From positions 301,011,536 to 301,075,535 of the forward strand of contig NC_066581.1 of the NCBI RefSeq assembly GCF_024323335.1: a stretch of DNA of 64,000 nt. The letters run 5' to 3'. This document shows positions 24,221 through 36,109 of this stretch, in pieces. Source of the DNA: Lathyrus oleraceus. Its lineage: Eukaryota; Streptophyta; Magnoliopsida; Fabales; Fabaceae. The notes beneath the pieces are model-generated. The model made no database searches and was not told the origin of the DNA. It saw only the letters and a list, made by a program, of their open reading frames with translations. The position numbers were made by a program, and so were the translations under genes. How positions within the stretch are numbered: the first letter of the stretch is position 1; each line of letters starts with the position of its first letter.

Positions 24221-24274
24221 GAGCACAATAAAATTCAAGGGCAACATTGATAGTTTATATAAAATGCAGGAGTA

Positions 24275-24366
24275 TAGGGATAAATGTAGGGGTGGGGTAA
24301 AATTTCCAAGAGACCGACAATAGGGATAAGTGTAGGGGTGGGGTAAAATTTCCAAGAGACCGACAA
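24275..24366. repeat. 46-bp tandem duplication
   Basis: 24275-24320 and 24321-24366 differ at one base. They lie between the hairpin array and the satellite-like array. Nothing else is recognised from 24367 to about 24740, apart from the possible 3' end of the minus-strand Tat element. Confidence 0.9.
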
Positions 24367-24739
24367 TTAGATAAATAAGAGAAGAAATATCTGAGTAAAG
24401 TTTATATCCTCAACTAGAAAAATAAGAGAAGTAATATCTCACTAATCTATTAAAGTTTATACCCTTTTTCTTTGAGAGTAAAAAGTAATATTAATAGGCT
24501 GAGATCACTCTTGATGTACTCGAAGTGAATCCTTCCAAATTCACATGTTTCCTTCCCTCAGTAAATGGGGCGCGGTGGGGGATATCTCCCCTCATGAGCG
24601 ATATGATCTTGTCACCCCTTGCGGGAGATAAGATTTCAACGTCCCTTGCGATTCCTCCCAAATATATCACTATATAGTCCCTCAAGCATAAGGGGCTTGA
24701 TAAAAAGCAAAGTTCTTAATTGACTTTAAGTCAGGGGAG

Positions 24740-26385
24740 CTTAGGCCTATGGGCGATATGCTCAGATGTCCTGCCTATTGAGACACTTAGTCCCTCAGGC
24801 AAGGTATTCCGATGAGTCTGTCTGATTAGACTCTAAGTCCCTTAGGAAATACTTTAAGACGATCATGTCTAATGAGACTCTAAGCCCCCCTAGGAAATAC
24901 ATTTAGATGAGTCTGTCTGATGAGACTCTAAATTCCTCAAGAGAGACTTTAAGTTGAGCCTGTCTAGTGAGACTCTAAGCCACCCAGGGAATGCGTTTGG
25001 ACGAGTTTGTATGATGAGACTCTAAGTCGAGTCCCTCAAGCGAGATGTTAAATTGAACTTATTTGATGAGACTCTAAGACACTCACGTGAGGCGTTTAGA
25101 TGAGTCTGTCTACTGAGACTCTAAGTCGAGTTCCTCAGGTGATACTTTGAATTAAGCATATCTAATAAGACTCTAAGTCTTTCAGGAGAGGCGTTTTGAT
25201 GAGTCTCTCGTGCTAGACTTCAGTCGAGTCCCTCGGAAAAGACTTTAAGTTAAGTGTCTCGAGTTGGACTTTAGTCAAGTCCATCATGTGAGACTTAAAG
25301 TTAAGTCTCTCGGGTATGACTTTAGTCGAGTCCCTCAACCAATACTTTAAGTTAAGTCACTCAGGCCAAACATGATTTAAGTCTCACGGTTAATACTTTA
25401 AGTTGAGCCTATCTAATGAGACTCTAAGTCCCTCAGGTGGGGTATTTATATGAGTTTGTATGACGAGATTCTAAGTCGAGTCTCTCAAGTAAGAATATAA
25501 GTTGAGCCTGTCTGATGAGACTCTAATCCCCTTAAACAAGGAGTTTAGATGAGTCTCTCAAGATGGACTTCGGTTGATTCCCTCAGGAGAGAGTTAGTTA
25601 AGTCTCCCAGGTTGGACTTCAATTGAGTCCTCAAGCGATACTTAAAGTTAAGTCTCTCGGGATGGACTTTGTCGAGTCCCTCATGTGAGACTTTAGGTTA
25701 ATTCTCTCAGGTTGGACTTCAATCGAGTCCCTCGGGTAATACTTTAAGATGAGTTTGTCTGCTGAGACTCTAAGTCCCTCAAACGAGGCATTTCAATCAT
25801 TATGTCTGATTAGACTTTAAGTCGAGTCCCTCAGGTAAAACTTTAAGTTGATCCTGTCTGATTATACTTTAAGTTTCTCAGGAAAGGTGTTTAGATAATT
25901 CTCTCAAGATTAACTTTAGTTGAGTCCCTTAGGTGAGACTTTAAGTTAAGTCTCGTATTGTACTTTAGTCGAGTCCATTAGGCGACACTTTAAGTTAAGT
26001 CTCTTGGGCTGGACTAAAGTCGAGCCCCTTATGCGAGACTTTAAGTTAAGTCTCTCGGGACAAAATTCGGTCAAGTCCCTCAGACGATACTTTAAGTTGA
26101 TTCTATCTGATGGGATTATAAGTCCATTAGGCGAAGCATTTAGATGAGTTTGTCTAATCAGAATTTAAGTCAAGTCCCTCAAGAGAGACTTTATGTTGAG
26201 CCTGTCTAATATGACTCTATGTCCCTCATGTGAGATGTTAAGTTGATTTATTCTGATGAGAGTCTAAGTCCCTCATTGGAGGCATTTATACGAGTTTGTC
26301 TTATGATACTCTAATTTGATTCCCTCATGCGAGACTATAAGCTGAACATGTATGATCATACTCTAAGTCCCTCAGCATATAACCT
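24740..26385. repeat. Degenerate satellite-like array in the 3' region of a Tat element
   Basis: About 1.65 kb of diverged tandem repeats. Recurring blocks are 'GACTCTAAGTCCCTCAGG', 'GAGTCCCTCAGG' and 'GACTTTAAGTTAAGTCTCTCGGG', with sub-repeats of about 45-50 bp and a higher unit of about 90-100 bp. It lies downstream, on the minus strand, of the Tat integrase remnant at 26690-27126. Tat-lineage 3' UTRs are known to harbour tandem repeats and to seed satellites. No coding. Confidence 0.85.
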
Positions 26386-26389
26386 ATTT

Positions 26390-26605
26390 CTATTTCCTGT
26401 GAGGTCGGCAAGGACCTTCAAGTGGAAGTCCAACATTTATGTATTGCCTTAAGATGTAGGAAAGATCTTTATGTGGAAGTCCAATATATTTATGTTTCCT
26501 TAAGAGGAGGCAATGATCTTTCTATGGAAGTCCAACATATTTATATTGCCTTGAGAGGTGGCAATGATTTTAATGTGGAAGTCCAACACACTTAATAGTA
26601 AAACC
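26390..26605. repeat. Short second tandem array (about 60-bp unit, 4 copies)
   Basis: Four units, each with 'GTGGAAGTCCAACATATTTAT' or a variant followed by 'TTGCC' and 'AGG(T/A)GGCAA'. It sits between the main array and the integrase end, in the same 3' region. Confidence 0.85.
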
Positions 26606-26689
26606 AAAATATTCTTCCTGTTCATAAATAATCTGAAGTTCGTACATAGATGGATAATAAGCCCCCATTGGAAATTTGTAAATAACTTA

Positions 26690-27126
26690 ACTACAATAAT
26701 ATTTTAAGCGGGTGGAGTTCCAAGTCCTAGGGATGCGTCGCCCATCCAATTCTTCCAGCTTATATGCTTTATGTGGTAGCTTCTAGAATATAAAATATGA
26801 TCCTTCCCAGTTAGGCTACAATTTTCCCCACTCAGCAAACAAGATAAATTGTCTTAACACCAAGTCGCTTTCTTGCATTTCCCTTGACATTACCTTGGAG
26901 TTATATCTTCTATATGCTCTTTGCTTGGAGGCGAACTCTCGGATGTGGGCGATGTCTCTTACTTTGTCGATTAAGTCAATGGTGTACTTCAGCCTTATAT
27001 CAATCACCTCCTGGTAAAACTAAGAACGCCACCATTAGGGCATGTCAATCTTTAGGGTAGCGTATTATCTACCTCATAAACCATGGTGAACGGGGTATCC
27101 TTGGTAGTTGAATGTGGGGGTGGTAT
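26690..27126 (-). pseudogene. Tat-lineage integrase, C-terminal remnant
   Basis: Minus-strand frames give 'TTKDTPFTMVYEVDN' (end of the integrase core) near 27090, 'REFASKQRAYRRYNSKV' near 26930 and 'DLVLRQ', then 'NWEGSY' and 'PRTWNSTRLKYY' near 26710. This is the order of a Tat-type Ty3/gypsy integrase C-terminus. Stops near 27050, 27005, 26818 and 26790 break it. The upstream part is cut at about 27126. It matters because it shows that the tandem arrays at lower coordinates are its 3' region. Confidence 0.75.
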
Positions 27127-28457
27127 GTGATAACTCACTTTTTGTGAGTTATTATAAACCTTAACATGTGAATTTATCTTTTAAATTAGTTATTTGTTAG
27201 TTTAATTTTATGCATTTTGCTCTTTTTGAGTAGATTATAATGAGTACAATAGGTGCTATTATTTGTAGTTTTTATGTGTTTCTTGTTTGTATAAAGATAA
27301 CTTTTGATGATTCCTGGAACGACAGTTGTGGAACAACGCTTTAACCTCTAACTTTAAGAAGATATAAGGACAAAATAGAGGAAGCAATTGATGTTACCAA
27401 GAATAGACATTCACAGTTTTAGGGCTTACGTGGCACCAATATGTATAATGGAGTGCATTTGATTCAAAATGTTAATGGATAGAAACAAGGCTAAAGGACA
27501 AAAACTTTGCACAATAGTACACTCATTACAACACCATGCTTTTCTACCTTCTACAAAGGACGAATGCAAAACACCACCCCCTGAGTATTTGTACCACTAG
27601 CCATCCACAAGACACTTTGTCTCCCACATGATGACTATACTTGAGTCTGCAATGGTACGAAAAGAAAGAATTTGAGGGAAACTTGTTGATTCCTTTGGGA
27701 AAGAATTCTTGAATATCCCAAAGCACGTGATCTAAGATAACGCAAAAATCATAGAGGGAAATGAATATAAAAGGACCTCTTGGAGGAAATGTAATGAGCT
27801 TCAACAACAAAGAGAAAGAAGCACTTAGTAAATATCAGTGAGTAGAGTGAGTTAAAAAAGTGGATATGTTCTTCTTCTCATCACCTCAAGTGTATGCTAC
27901 TAGTATTCGACGTGACAAAAGTCGTCTCTTGCTGATTTAAGGTTGCAAGAGGAAGAAGAAGTTCCTCTTAGGTTTTCATTTCTTTTTTATTATGTGTTTA
28001 AGAATGTTTAGCTTATGACCCAATATTGATGTATGTACTAAGATCACCATAAGCTAAACCATTTATTGTTGAGCAATGTGAAATTCATATGAAATAGTTG
28101 TTTGTGTTAAATAATGTGTTATTAGTTATTTATTTTATCATGTGCTAAAATTTCATAAATCTACTTCTTTGAATGATCAACTCAGAAAAAGATTCAAGCC
28201 TGTTGTTGTGAGAGATCCAACCAAAATAAGATTTTATGATAAAAGTGATTAAAAATAGTAGGATATAGATATTCACTAGATTAACTACTTTAGACATGAG
28301 GAGCTAAAATCATAGAGGATATTCAAAATAAAACCATACATGCATTAAAGTTACAAGGAAGAATTAGAGATTTGTCCCATTTCTTTATTGTATATGTTTC
28401 TGATGTTGTATAGATACACTACAAGATCCCTTTTTAACATCTTCTAGCATGACACAC
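27127..28457. other. Unassigned non-coding segment, possibly an LTR piece
   Basis: Begins TGTGATAACTCACTTTTTGTGAG exactly where the integrase remnant stops; the first bases form a perfect 8-bp hairpin. No polypurine tract, primer site or long ORF seen. It could be a solo LTR or part of one, but I found no matching end or target duplication. Confidence 0.35.
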
Positions 28458-30710
28458 TGTAACACCCCTTTTTCTACCCCAAAATACTTAACATATAATC
28501 AGAGTAAATAAGCACGCATATAAATAAAAGGGCGTCACATCGACGTTTTCAAAAACTAAAAAGCTTTCAAAAACCAAAAATCATTTCTCATCAATATACC
28601 ATACATCTGGTCATTTAAAATAACACCTTTCAATTATCATGAATATTCAAGAATATGCGTTCGCAGCGGAAAATAATGAATACTCATGTATGTCATAAAA
28701 TGATCCATGTCCCATACCATGATCATCTCTCAATAATCACCTCAAGATAAAATAAAACAAGTAATAACATAATGCATATCCAAATAAGATATGAGTTCAA
28801 TACTACTAATCTACCCAGTGTTACATGACCAGAGCATTGACTCACTACTTAGTCTCTAAACTGAAACACGGAGCCTCTCCATCTAAATCTCGAGTGAGTT
28901 ACCGTCCACTTACTTCCGCAATACTACTCTGGAGTATCTGCACGATGCCATGTAAAGCAACATTCAAACAGAAGGGTGAGAATTCAAATCATTATGAAGA
29001 AGTATAATAAGGCACAATGATTAAATCAACAATTAACGGAATTCCTCACGCCTTGTATAACCATGTAAACAATATTAACCAACATTTATTTCACATGTTT
29101 CAAACATCCATCAAAACTCAAGGAGTACAATATTAAAATCCAATACTATATTCCCAACTATACACATAACTACAATTATCACATAATCACATATTTTGCC
29201 AAATTATGTATCCAAACATCACCAAATTCAATTACCATATCTCATACACACCTCACAATCACATTAATGCATACATTCAATTATCACATAACTCTAATGT
29301 GACTCCATGCAAGACATGTGACTCTATGCATGCGGTACCTCAATGTGAACCCAACGTTTCACCGCTTTCCGATTCAATATCTAGAATCCAAGCCACGCTT
29401 CCAATCCGGACAAGATCAAAGCCACTGCGCCTATTTCCAATTAAGGATCAACGTCTGCTACGCCTATTTCCATTCAAGGATCAACGTCTAATACCATGTG
29501 AACCCACAGTTTCACCGCTTCCACTATGAAGCCGACCATGCCATGAATGAATGTACAAATACCAATACATATGAAATTAAGATCATCTCTACCATCTTAA
29601 CATTCCACATATCACCATAATTCAACTCTATGAATTATCCACCAATGGTACATATACACATTCATAACAATATATCATTCACAAATATAGGCTAATTATC
29701 AAATACGCACACTTAGATTTCATTTCAAAATGAATACAACTTTTAAAATCTCAATTTTTCATTTTTCAACAGTGTTAACAGGTTATCGCTATCAGGTAAC
29801 CGATTAACGCGAGACAGAATGCACTTCTTGGCAAATTTCAACAGTGTTAACCGGTTAACGCTTTTGGTTAACCGGTTAACGCAAAAACAGAATGCTATTC
29901 CTGCGTTAACACAAAACAGAATTAACTACTGGGCGGGTTTTTAGCAAGTAACCGGTTAACGCTCGGAGGGTAACCGGTTAACGCAAAACAGAATGCAGAA
30001 TTTTCTGCATTTTCATCGTTGGAGGACTTTCGGACCTCCGATTTCGATTCCGTAAAAAGCCAAACACTCAGCAAATTATAACTCATACAATACCCTAAGT
30101 ATATCAAGTTAATTCACAGTTTTAACACAATTAAATCACCACAAATCAAGAATACTCATCAAAACCTAACAATTCCAAAACCATGAAATTTAGGGATTTC
30201 AACGTAAACATATTTCTACCAATTTACCTAATCATACTAACCCATAATAATAAGGATTCTCCCCCTTACCTCTTCAATTTTCTGGAAACCTTAGCTTCTC
30301 TCTTGTTCTTCCCCTCTTCTCCTTACTTTTCCTCTTTTCTTTCTCTGTTGCCGTCAAATGATTAAATGAATCCTACTTCTCACACTCCTCACCTCTTATA
30401 TACTAGTATTATATTTGGGTTTAAAGCATGATACCTCTAATTTAATTAATAGGCCCAATAAGACCTAATATTTAAATATTTCTAATTAGTTCAATTAAAT
30501 TAAACTAACACAATATACACACCAAGTTAATTAATTCAATTATTCATTATATCTCATATCAACTAAATAATTAATTAACACACCAAATTAATTAATATAA
30601 TCAATTATTATACTATCTAACAACCAATTAATTAATTAATACTCTAAATAAATAAAATAAAATATAATAATAATAATATAAGAAATAAATACTAAAATTG
30701 GGTTGTTTCA
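28458..30710 (-). repeat. Tekay-type chromovirus 3' LTR
   Basis: 2,253 bp with TG...CA ends. It begins TGTAACACCCC at 28458 and its minus-strand start (TGAAACAACCC) is at 30710, next to a polypurine tract on the minus strand (30711-30721). The adjacent integrase end (30751-31491) is on the same strand, so this is the 3' LTR. It contains the GTTAACCGGTTAAC cluster at about 29770-29985. No gene inside. Confidence 0.8.
29770..29985. repeat. Cluster of GTTAACCGGTTAACG palindromes
   Basis: At least six copies or variants of TAACCGGTTAACGC within about 220 bp of the LTR, several followed by A-rich sequence and 'CAGAATGC'. The core TTAACCGGTTAA is a perfect dyad. It looks like a repeated protein-binding site within the LTR; function not known. 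Confidence 0.75.
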
Positions 30711-30721
30711 ACTCTCCCCCA
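30711..30721 (-). promoter_or_regulatory. Polypurine tract of the Tekay-type element
   Basis: Minus strand TGGGGGAGAGT, ending at the first base of the 3' LTR. This is the usual primer site for plus-strand DNA synthesis. Confidence 0.75.
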
Positions 30722-30750
30722 CTTAAAAGATTTTCGGCCTCGAAAATACC

Positions 30751-31491
30751 TCAAACGAACAACTCCGGATACGATTCCTTCATCTTATCCTCGAGTTCCC
30801 AAGTAATATTGCCATTAGCGGCTCCGCCCCATATCACTTCCACCAAAGCAATCTCCTTACCACGAAGCTTCTTCGTTTCTCGATCTTCAATTCGCATAGG
30901 TGATGTATCAACCGTCAAATTATCCCTTACTTGAACATCATCTAATGGAACAACATGCGATGGATCCGTAATGTACCTCCTCAATTGACACACATGGAAC
31001 GCATCATGAAGATTAGAAAGTGACGGTGGTAATGCAATCCGATACGCCACTTCACCTACCCTATCGGAAATCTGATAAGGACCAATGAAACGCGGCGTCA
31101 ACTTACGCGACTTCAAAGCTCTACCAACACCCGTTATTGGCGTAACTCGAAGAAACACATGCTCATCTTTCTCAAACTCAAGAGCTTTCCTCCTCTTATC
31201 ATGGTAACTCTTTTGACGACTCTGAGAAGCCTTCATCTTCTCTTGAATCATCTTAATCTTATCCGTAGTCTCTTGAATCAACTCGGGTCCAACCACAGCA
31301 CTCTCTCCCGATTCGTACCAACACAAAGGAGTTCTACACCTTCTACCATAAAGAGCCTCAAAAGGTGCCATTCCAATACTCAGATGGAAACTGTTGTTAT
31401 ACGTAAACTCGATCAAAGGCAAGAAACTATCCCAATTTCCTCCTTGTTCCAAGACACAAGACCTCAAAAGATCTTCAAGTGACTGAATAGT
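30751..31491 (-). pseudogene. Chromovirus integrase C-terminus with chromodomain-like end
   Basis: Minus-strand frame open from 31491 to TAA at 30751. It covers the end of the integrase core ('IEFTYNNSFHLSIGMAPFEALYGRRC'-type region near 31400), the GPF/Y-like 'RFIGPYQI', the 'HVCQLRRYI' segment and a chromodomain-like tail ('WELEDKMKESYPELF'). This is typical of the Tekay/Del clade. It is cut on its 5' side at 31491 where a new LTR starts; the catalytic triad is absent. Such chromodomains direct insertion to histone-marked chromatin. The tail lacks some aromatic cage residues that I would expect, as is common in this clade. Confidence 0.85.
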
Positions 31492-33089
31492 TGTAATACC
31501 CCAATTTTATCCCTAAGGTCCCTCATGCATCATAACATTGCATTTGCATTGCCTCAAGGATCATTAGTATCTTGGTTCCCTTTGCCTTTGAGTGGGACCT
31601 CTTGTGAGTGGTTGGAGATCACCAAGCATGTTTGAATTGTATAATCATTGCTTTTCTCATTTTGTTTACTAACCAAAAGCACAAAAATATGTCACTAACA
31701 TCTTTTGTTTGTAGCTTGAGCAATCACAAGGTCAAGAGCTTCAAGGAGATCCTTTGTGCAAAGATATGGTCAAATGAAGATGAAAGCAAGCATGGTAATG
31801 GTTCCCAAAGCTCTCATCCATCAAATATGCCTCCCTAGCATCTCAATTCATCATTTTGATCAAAGAAAGTCAAAGGGTTTAAGGTTTGTTCCCCAGAGAA
31901 ACCCTAATTCATCTGTGCACCACAATGCCTTGCTCATGAAGCAACCTCAGCCCATGGTCAAATGCAATCAAGGGAAGTTATTTAATTCATCATTTCATGC
32001 ATATTTGAACTTATTTGAGTGTCCTCAATCATCAATTCATCAAGATATGAGTCATGGACTTGAGAAGTTGATCAGTCAATTCATTTGACTATTTTGAAAT
32101 GCACTGAGGCCTAAATTTTTATGTGTTGGTCAAATGGAGATGATTCCAAAAGCAAAAATGTTCTTAAGGACAATATGAACAACTTTCATGTTCATCAAAA
32201 ATTAATTTGAAGCTTGGAAGGTCATCTCCCATTCCAATACATTATAGGTCATTTTGACTGAAACCCTAATTTTGGGTCAACTTCCCTAGAACATAACTCA
32301 TTCATTTTTCATGATTTTGAGGTGGGATCAAATGCATTGGAAAGCTTAAGATGTTTAATTCAAATGTTATTTTTAACAAAATTTCCAAATCTCAAAGGAA
32401 ATACATGTGATAATGCAAGACATTATAGGGTATTTTGAGTCAAATGCATTAAAAGGCAAAAAAGTCCAACTTCAAGTGCCCATAACTCTTTCATCAAAAA
32501 TCCAAATGATGCAAATTTGAAGTCCATTTTGATTGTCTTGAAAATATCTACAACTTTGATGTTGGAGGTTTTTTCATTTGAGGCTTGCATCATCAAAACA
32601 GAAGGGCTTGAATATTGGCCAAATTTAGAAACTTTGCCTTTTCATGTTTTGCACCTTGCACTTTAAACTCCAATTTCACCAATTTCCACACTTCAAATGG
32701 ATTTTTGCCCAACATAACAATTATTCCTTACATCAAAACCTTTCCAACCATTACTCACATGCCTATGTTTGGATTTTCTAAATGGGACTTTTGAAGAAGG
32801 GAACATTTAGGTCCAAATATGGAATTCACATGAAATCATGATACACAAGCAAATGCCATTCAAATTACACGTCCAATTCAACTTGGTTTATGTTCAGCAT
32901 TCATTTGCATCAGCTTTTAGGCCTCACATGCGCCTGTACAGGCCCATGCATGGAGGACCCAATTCTCATGCACACGAGTATTGCCTTGCATTGCTTCAAG
33001 CTCAGCTATAAATACATGCTCCCCTTCATTCAATTCTCAACCTAATGGCGCATGAGATGCTGCACAACTGAATTCATAACCATTACCAA
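31492..33089 (+). repeat. LTR of a Tat/Ogre-like element, left part
   Basis: Starts TGTAATACCCCAATTTT at 31492, directly cutting the Tekay integrase. It contains a TATA box (TATAAATA, 33007-33014) and is interrupted at about 33089 by the copia insertion, continuing from 45325. No ORF with support. The lineage is suggested only by the overall look of the ends and position. Confidence 0.6.
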
Positions 33090-36000
33090 AGACATATGTG
33101 TATGTCACTGGTAGGGATAGTGTATGTCATGTTGAGACATATGTGTACAATGCATGGATATTGGTGTGGAGTATCCATGATTGTTAAGTTGAGGGGGAGT
33201 TTTGGTTAACCTCCTCAAGTCTGGTCAGCCTAGGGTCTGGTTGGCTGTTGACCTGTGTCACATGGGTTCTGGTGGTTGTGTGACACATTTGCAAGGAAGA
33301 ATTCATCTCTCTCATTCCTAAGGGTGAACTTAATCTGGGAAGACTTTCAAAATTGTCTAGGTGCTTGCAAGCAGAAGATGTTGACACAAGAAGAGTATTT
33401 TCAAAGTATTCTTATGGTGGAAGTATCTGAAGGGATGATTGGGAAAGGATTTAAGATCAATGTCTACTTGTGCCAAGTACAAGTGTTTAATTGATTATCC
33501 TTGGAGCTCAAGATAACTGATGTTCTTAAAGATGTTGGAACATCACTTCTTCAAGACCCTGTGCAGAATCACAGGAAGGATAGTACATTGGCTTATGATC
33601 TATCTCTTTGGTGGCAGCAAAAGCATATGATCTCTGAAAAGGTTTCCTGGCAAGAAACATGTTCAGCCTTGGTATGTACAAGAAGAAGAAGACATCATAG
33701 TCTTGATGGTGGTTACTTGGATCAGTTTATTTCTGATCTAGGTAAGGAAGTGCATTAGCTTATGCACACTGTGAAGTCAAGAACAAGTGGCAGCAGTCTT
33801 GACATCATGGAAACAGCCTTGCTTTAGGAAGAGGAATCCTTGGCATAGCTGAAGGGATAGTTTCTAACTGTTCCTTCTGAAGACTCATACATCAAAATGT
33901 CTGATGTCTTTGGAGAAGAAGCAGGGATTCATCAAGGTGTGAGCTTGGATGACTTAACTGCAAACCTGCAGGATGGAGGTTGTTTATTCAAACTTGGTTC
34001 CACAATCAAGTCTATGAGAACATTGAACTCTTGTTCTGTGAAGGGAGGAAGTTCTTTCAAGTGGCAGAAGAAGGAGCTGAATTCAACAGCTAGATGTCAA
34101 AACACAATGTTGTGACATTTGGTTCAACATCAGATTCTTAGTTGGTGAAGTGGCACATCAACTTGAAATAGAAGGGTCTACAGGGTTGTAGATTGGATAC
34201 TTCAAAAGGGTCGTCCTCGTAGCAGTACTTTGGAGTTGCTGAATAGAAAGGATGGTGCATGTGCATGTCTTAGAAGAGCTAAGCTTTGTTCAACATGTAG
34301 CTTGAAGTTCAAGTCTCACTTGGAAGGTCAGAATATCTTTGGAAGAAGTCTAATAAACTTGGGGAAGTCAAAACGCAGCATTTGACCTTTTCATATGAGA
34401 ATTCATGAAGGAGGTAATCAACCAGTGGTAGTTGGTCTATCTCAGAAGTGAGTTCGAAGAATCAAGATAATCAACATAAGGCAGCTGGTTATTCTTGAGG
34501 AAAGTCTGAGACTAACTACTTTTGAGCAGAAAAGTAGCAAGTTGAAGACTAAAGGAGGTGTCTTCTATTCATCCCTTGGAGCTTGTGGTAGGAGTTCTGA
34601 GCCATCTATGGAAGATTATCTCATGTAATGGGATGAAAAGGCATATGTCCCAATTTATGTCTGGGTTCTTCTTGATCAAGCTGGTGACTCAGTGATATTT
34701 GAAGACTATCAGATGGTGTTCCCTGTTATGTGTGAAGGATGTCCTAACGAATGTTAGAACATTTTGTGAAATGGCTTTCTGTTCTGGTTAGAAGAGAGAT
34801 TGACACAGAGTGTGGATGTGTTCAACCAAGAGGGTTGAACAGAGGGTGCGCTCTTGAAGACATGAAGATGAGTCTTATGTTTTCCATTCATCAAGTGGGT
34901 TGAGTTCTTTTTGAATCAGGAAGAAGGTGAAGGTCCAACCATGTTGGATATGTGTGACCTCCAAGAGAGTAGGTTGTCCATGACAGGGGGAGTTGTGCCT
35001 TTGTGCTGCAAGCAATCACCAAGCTTGTGGTCTATGTGCTCCCAGATGACTAGGTAGTTATCAGGATGCTGTGATGTATGTCAAGGCTGAGTGAACAGAA
35101 GAATGTCTGACCGGATGTCATGACATTGCCCTGGACATTGCTGTTAATTCCTCCTGAATTTTAAAGTCAGTAGGAATTATAAGGGTGATGTGGCTAAGTC
35201 TGATAAACCAGAATAAGCCTGATGGCTACAGCTGTGTGGTACAGGGGGAGTAACCATCAACTGAAGTGTGAAAAGTTGGTTGTAGCAGTGCTAGGTGTCA
35301 AGTCTCTACTGGAGGTATGACAGAGGTCTTGGGAAATGTTGAATACTGGCTGAATGCAGGAATGTTAGACATCGCGTGCAACGTGTCTGACTGCATATAT
35401 GGAATGGTCTCCATGCACTGGAACGGCTGTTTTGGAAAAGAAACAGTCAAGAGCTATAAAAGGTATTCAAAGATAGTCTGAGATTTTGTTGGTAATTCTC
35501 TGACTGTTTCTCAGCAAAAATAAATGCATCTTGACCAAGCATTTATTTCTACCGGAAATTCCTAGGCACGGGCAGGACTATTTAAAGGATGCAATAGCCC
35601 TCTTCCTCTCACAAGAAAAACACTCCACTCTCAGAATCATGGGGTATAATAAGGTTTGGGCAAGCTGCGCCTGGATCTGGTTTTGTGAAGGGTGCCTTTA
35701 CAAATGTTTAGCTAAAAAGGGGGAGAGAAATATAGTCCTGGGGTTGAGAATGTACCAGAAGAAAGCCAACTGTGGAGGTGGCAGCAAACAGAAGTTGGCA
35801 TCAGGCACAAAATCCACCAACTGGGGTTTCCACTTGTGTCTTGTGATCTGAGTTAAGAAGACAGTTGTGCCTTGTGATCTGAGTTACATTGTCTAAGTAC
35901 TCAGCATTACATATTCTTCTGGAAGCTCTCCGGTTGAGGGGAAGGGTTCTGGTACAACTGAGTATTGTCCCTCTTCTTCCCCATGTACACCAACTTTGGT

Positions 36001-36097
36001 GTTTGTGGTGGTGGAGCAAATGACGGAGATGAAGAGCATTCCCAAATTGGGATGTTTTGTCCAGTGTATTGTTTATTTGTTTTAGCTAAAATTTGCC

Positions 36098-36109
36098 AAA
36101 GGGGGAGAT
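36098..36109 (+). promoter_or_regulatory. Polypurine tract, plus-strand copia copy
   Basis: AAAGGGGGAGAT immediately before the LTR start TGTTGATTCC (36110). Confidence 0.85.

Noticed and set aside
24491..24685. 64-codon minus-strand open frame
   Set aside because: Lies in non-coding repeat DNA, no motif; chance frame.
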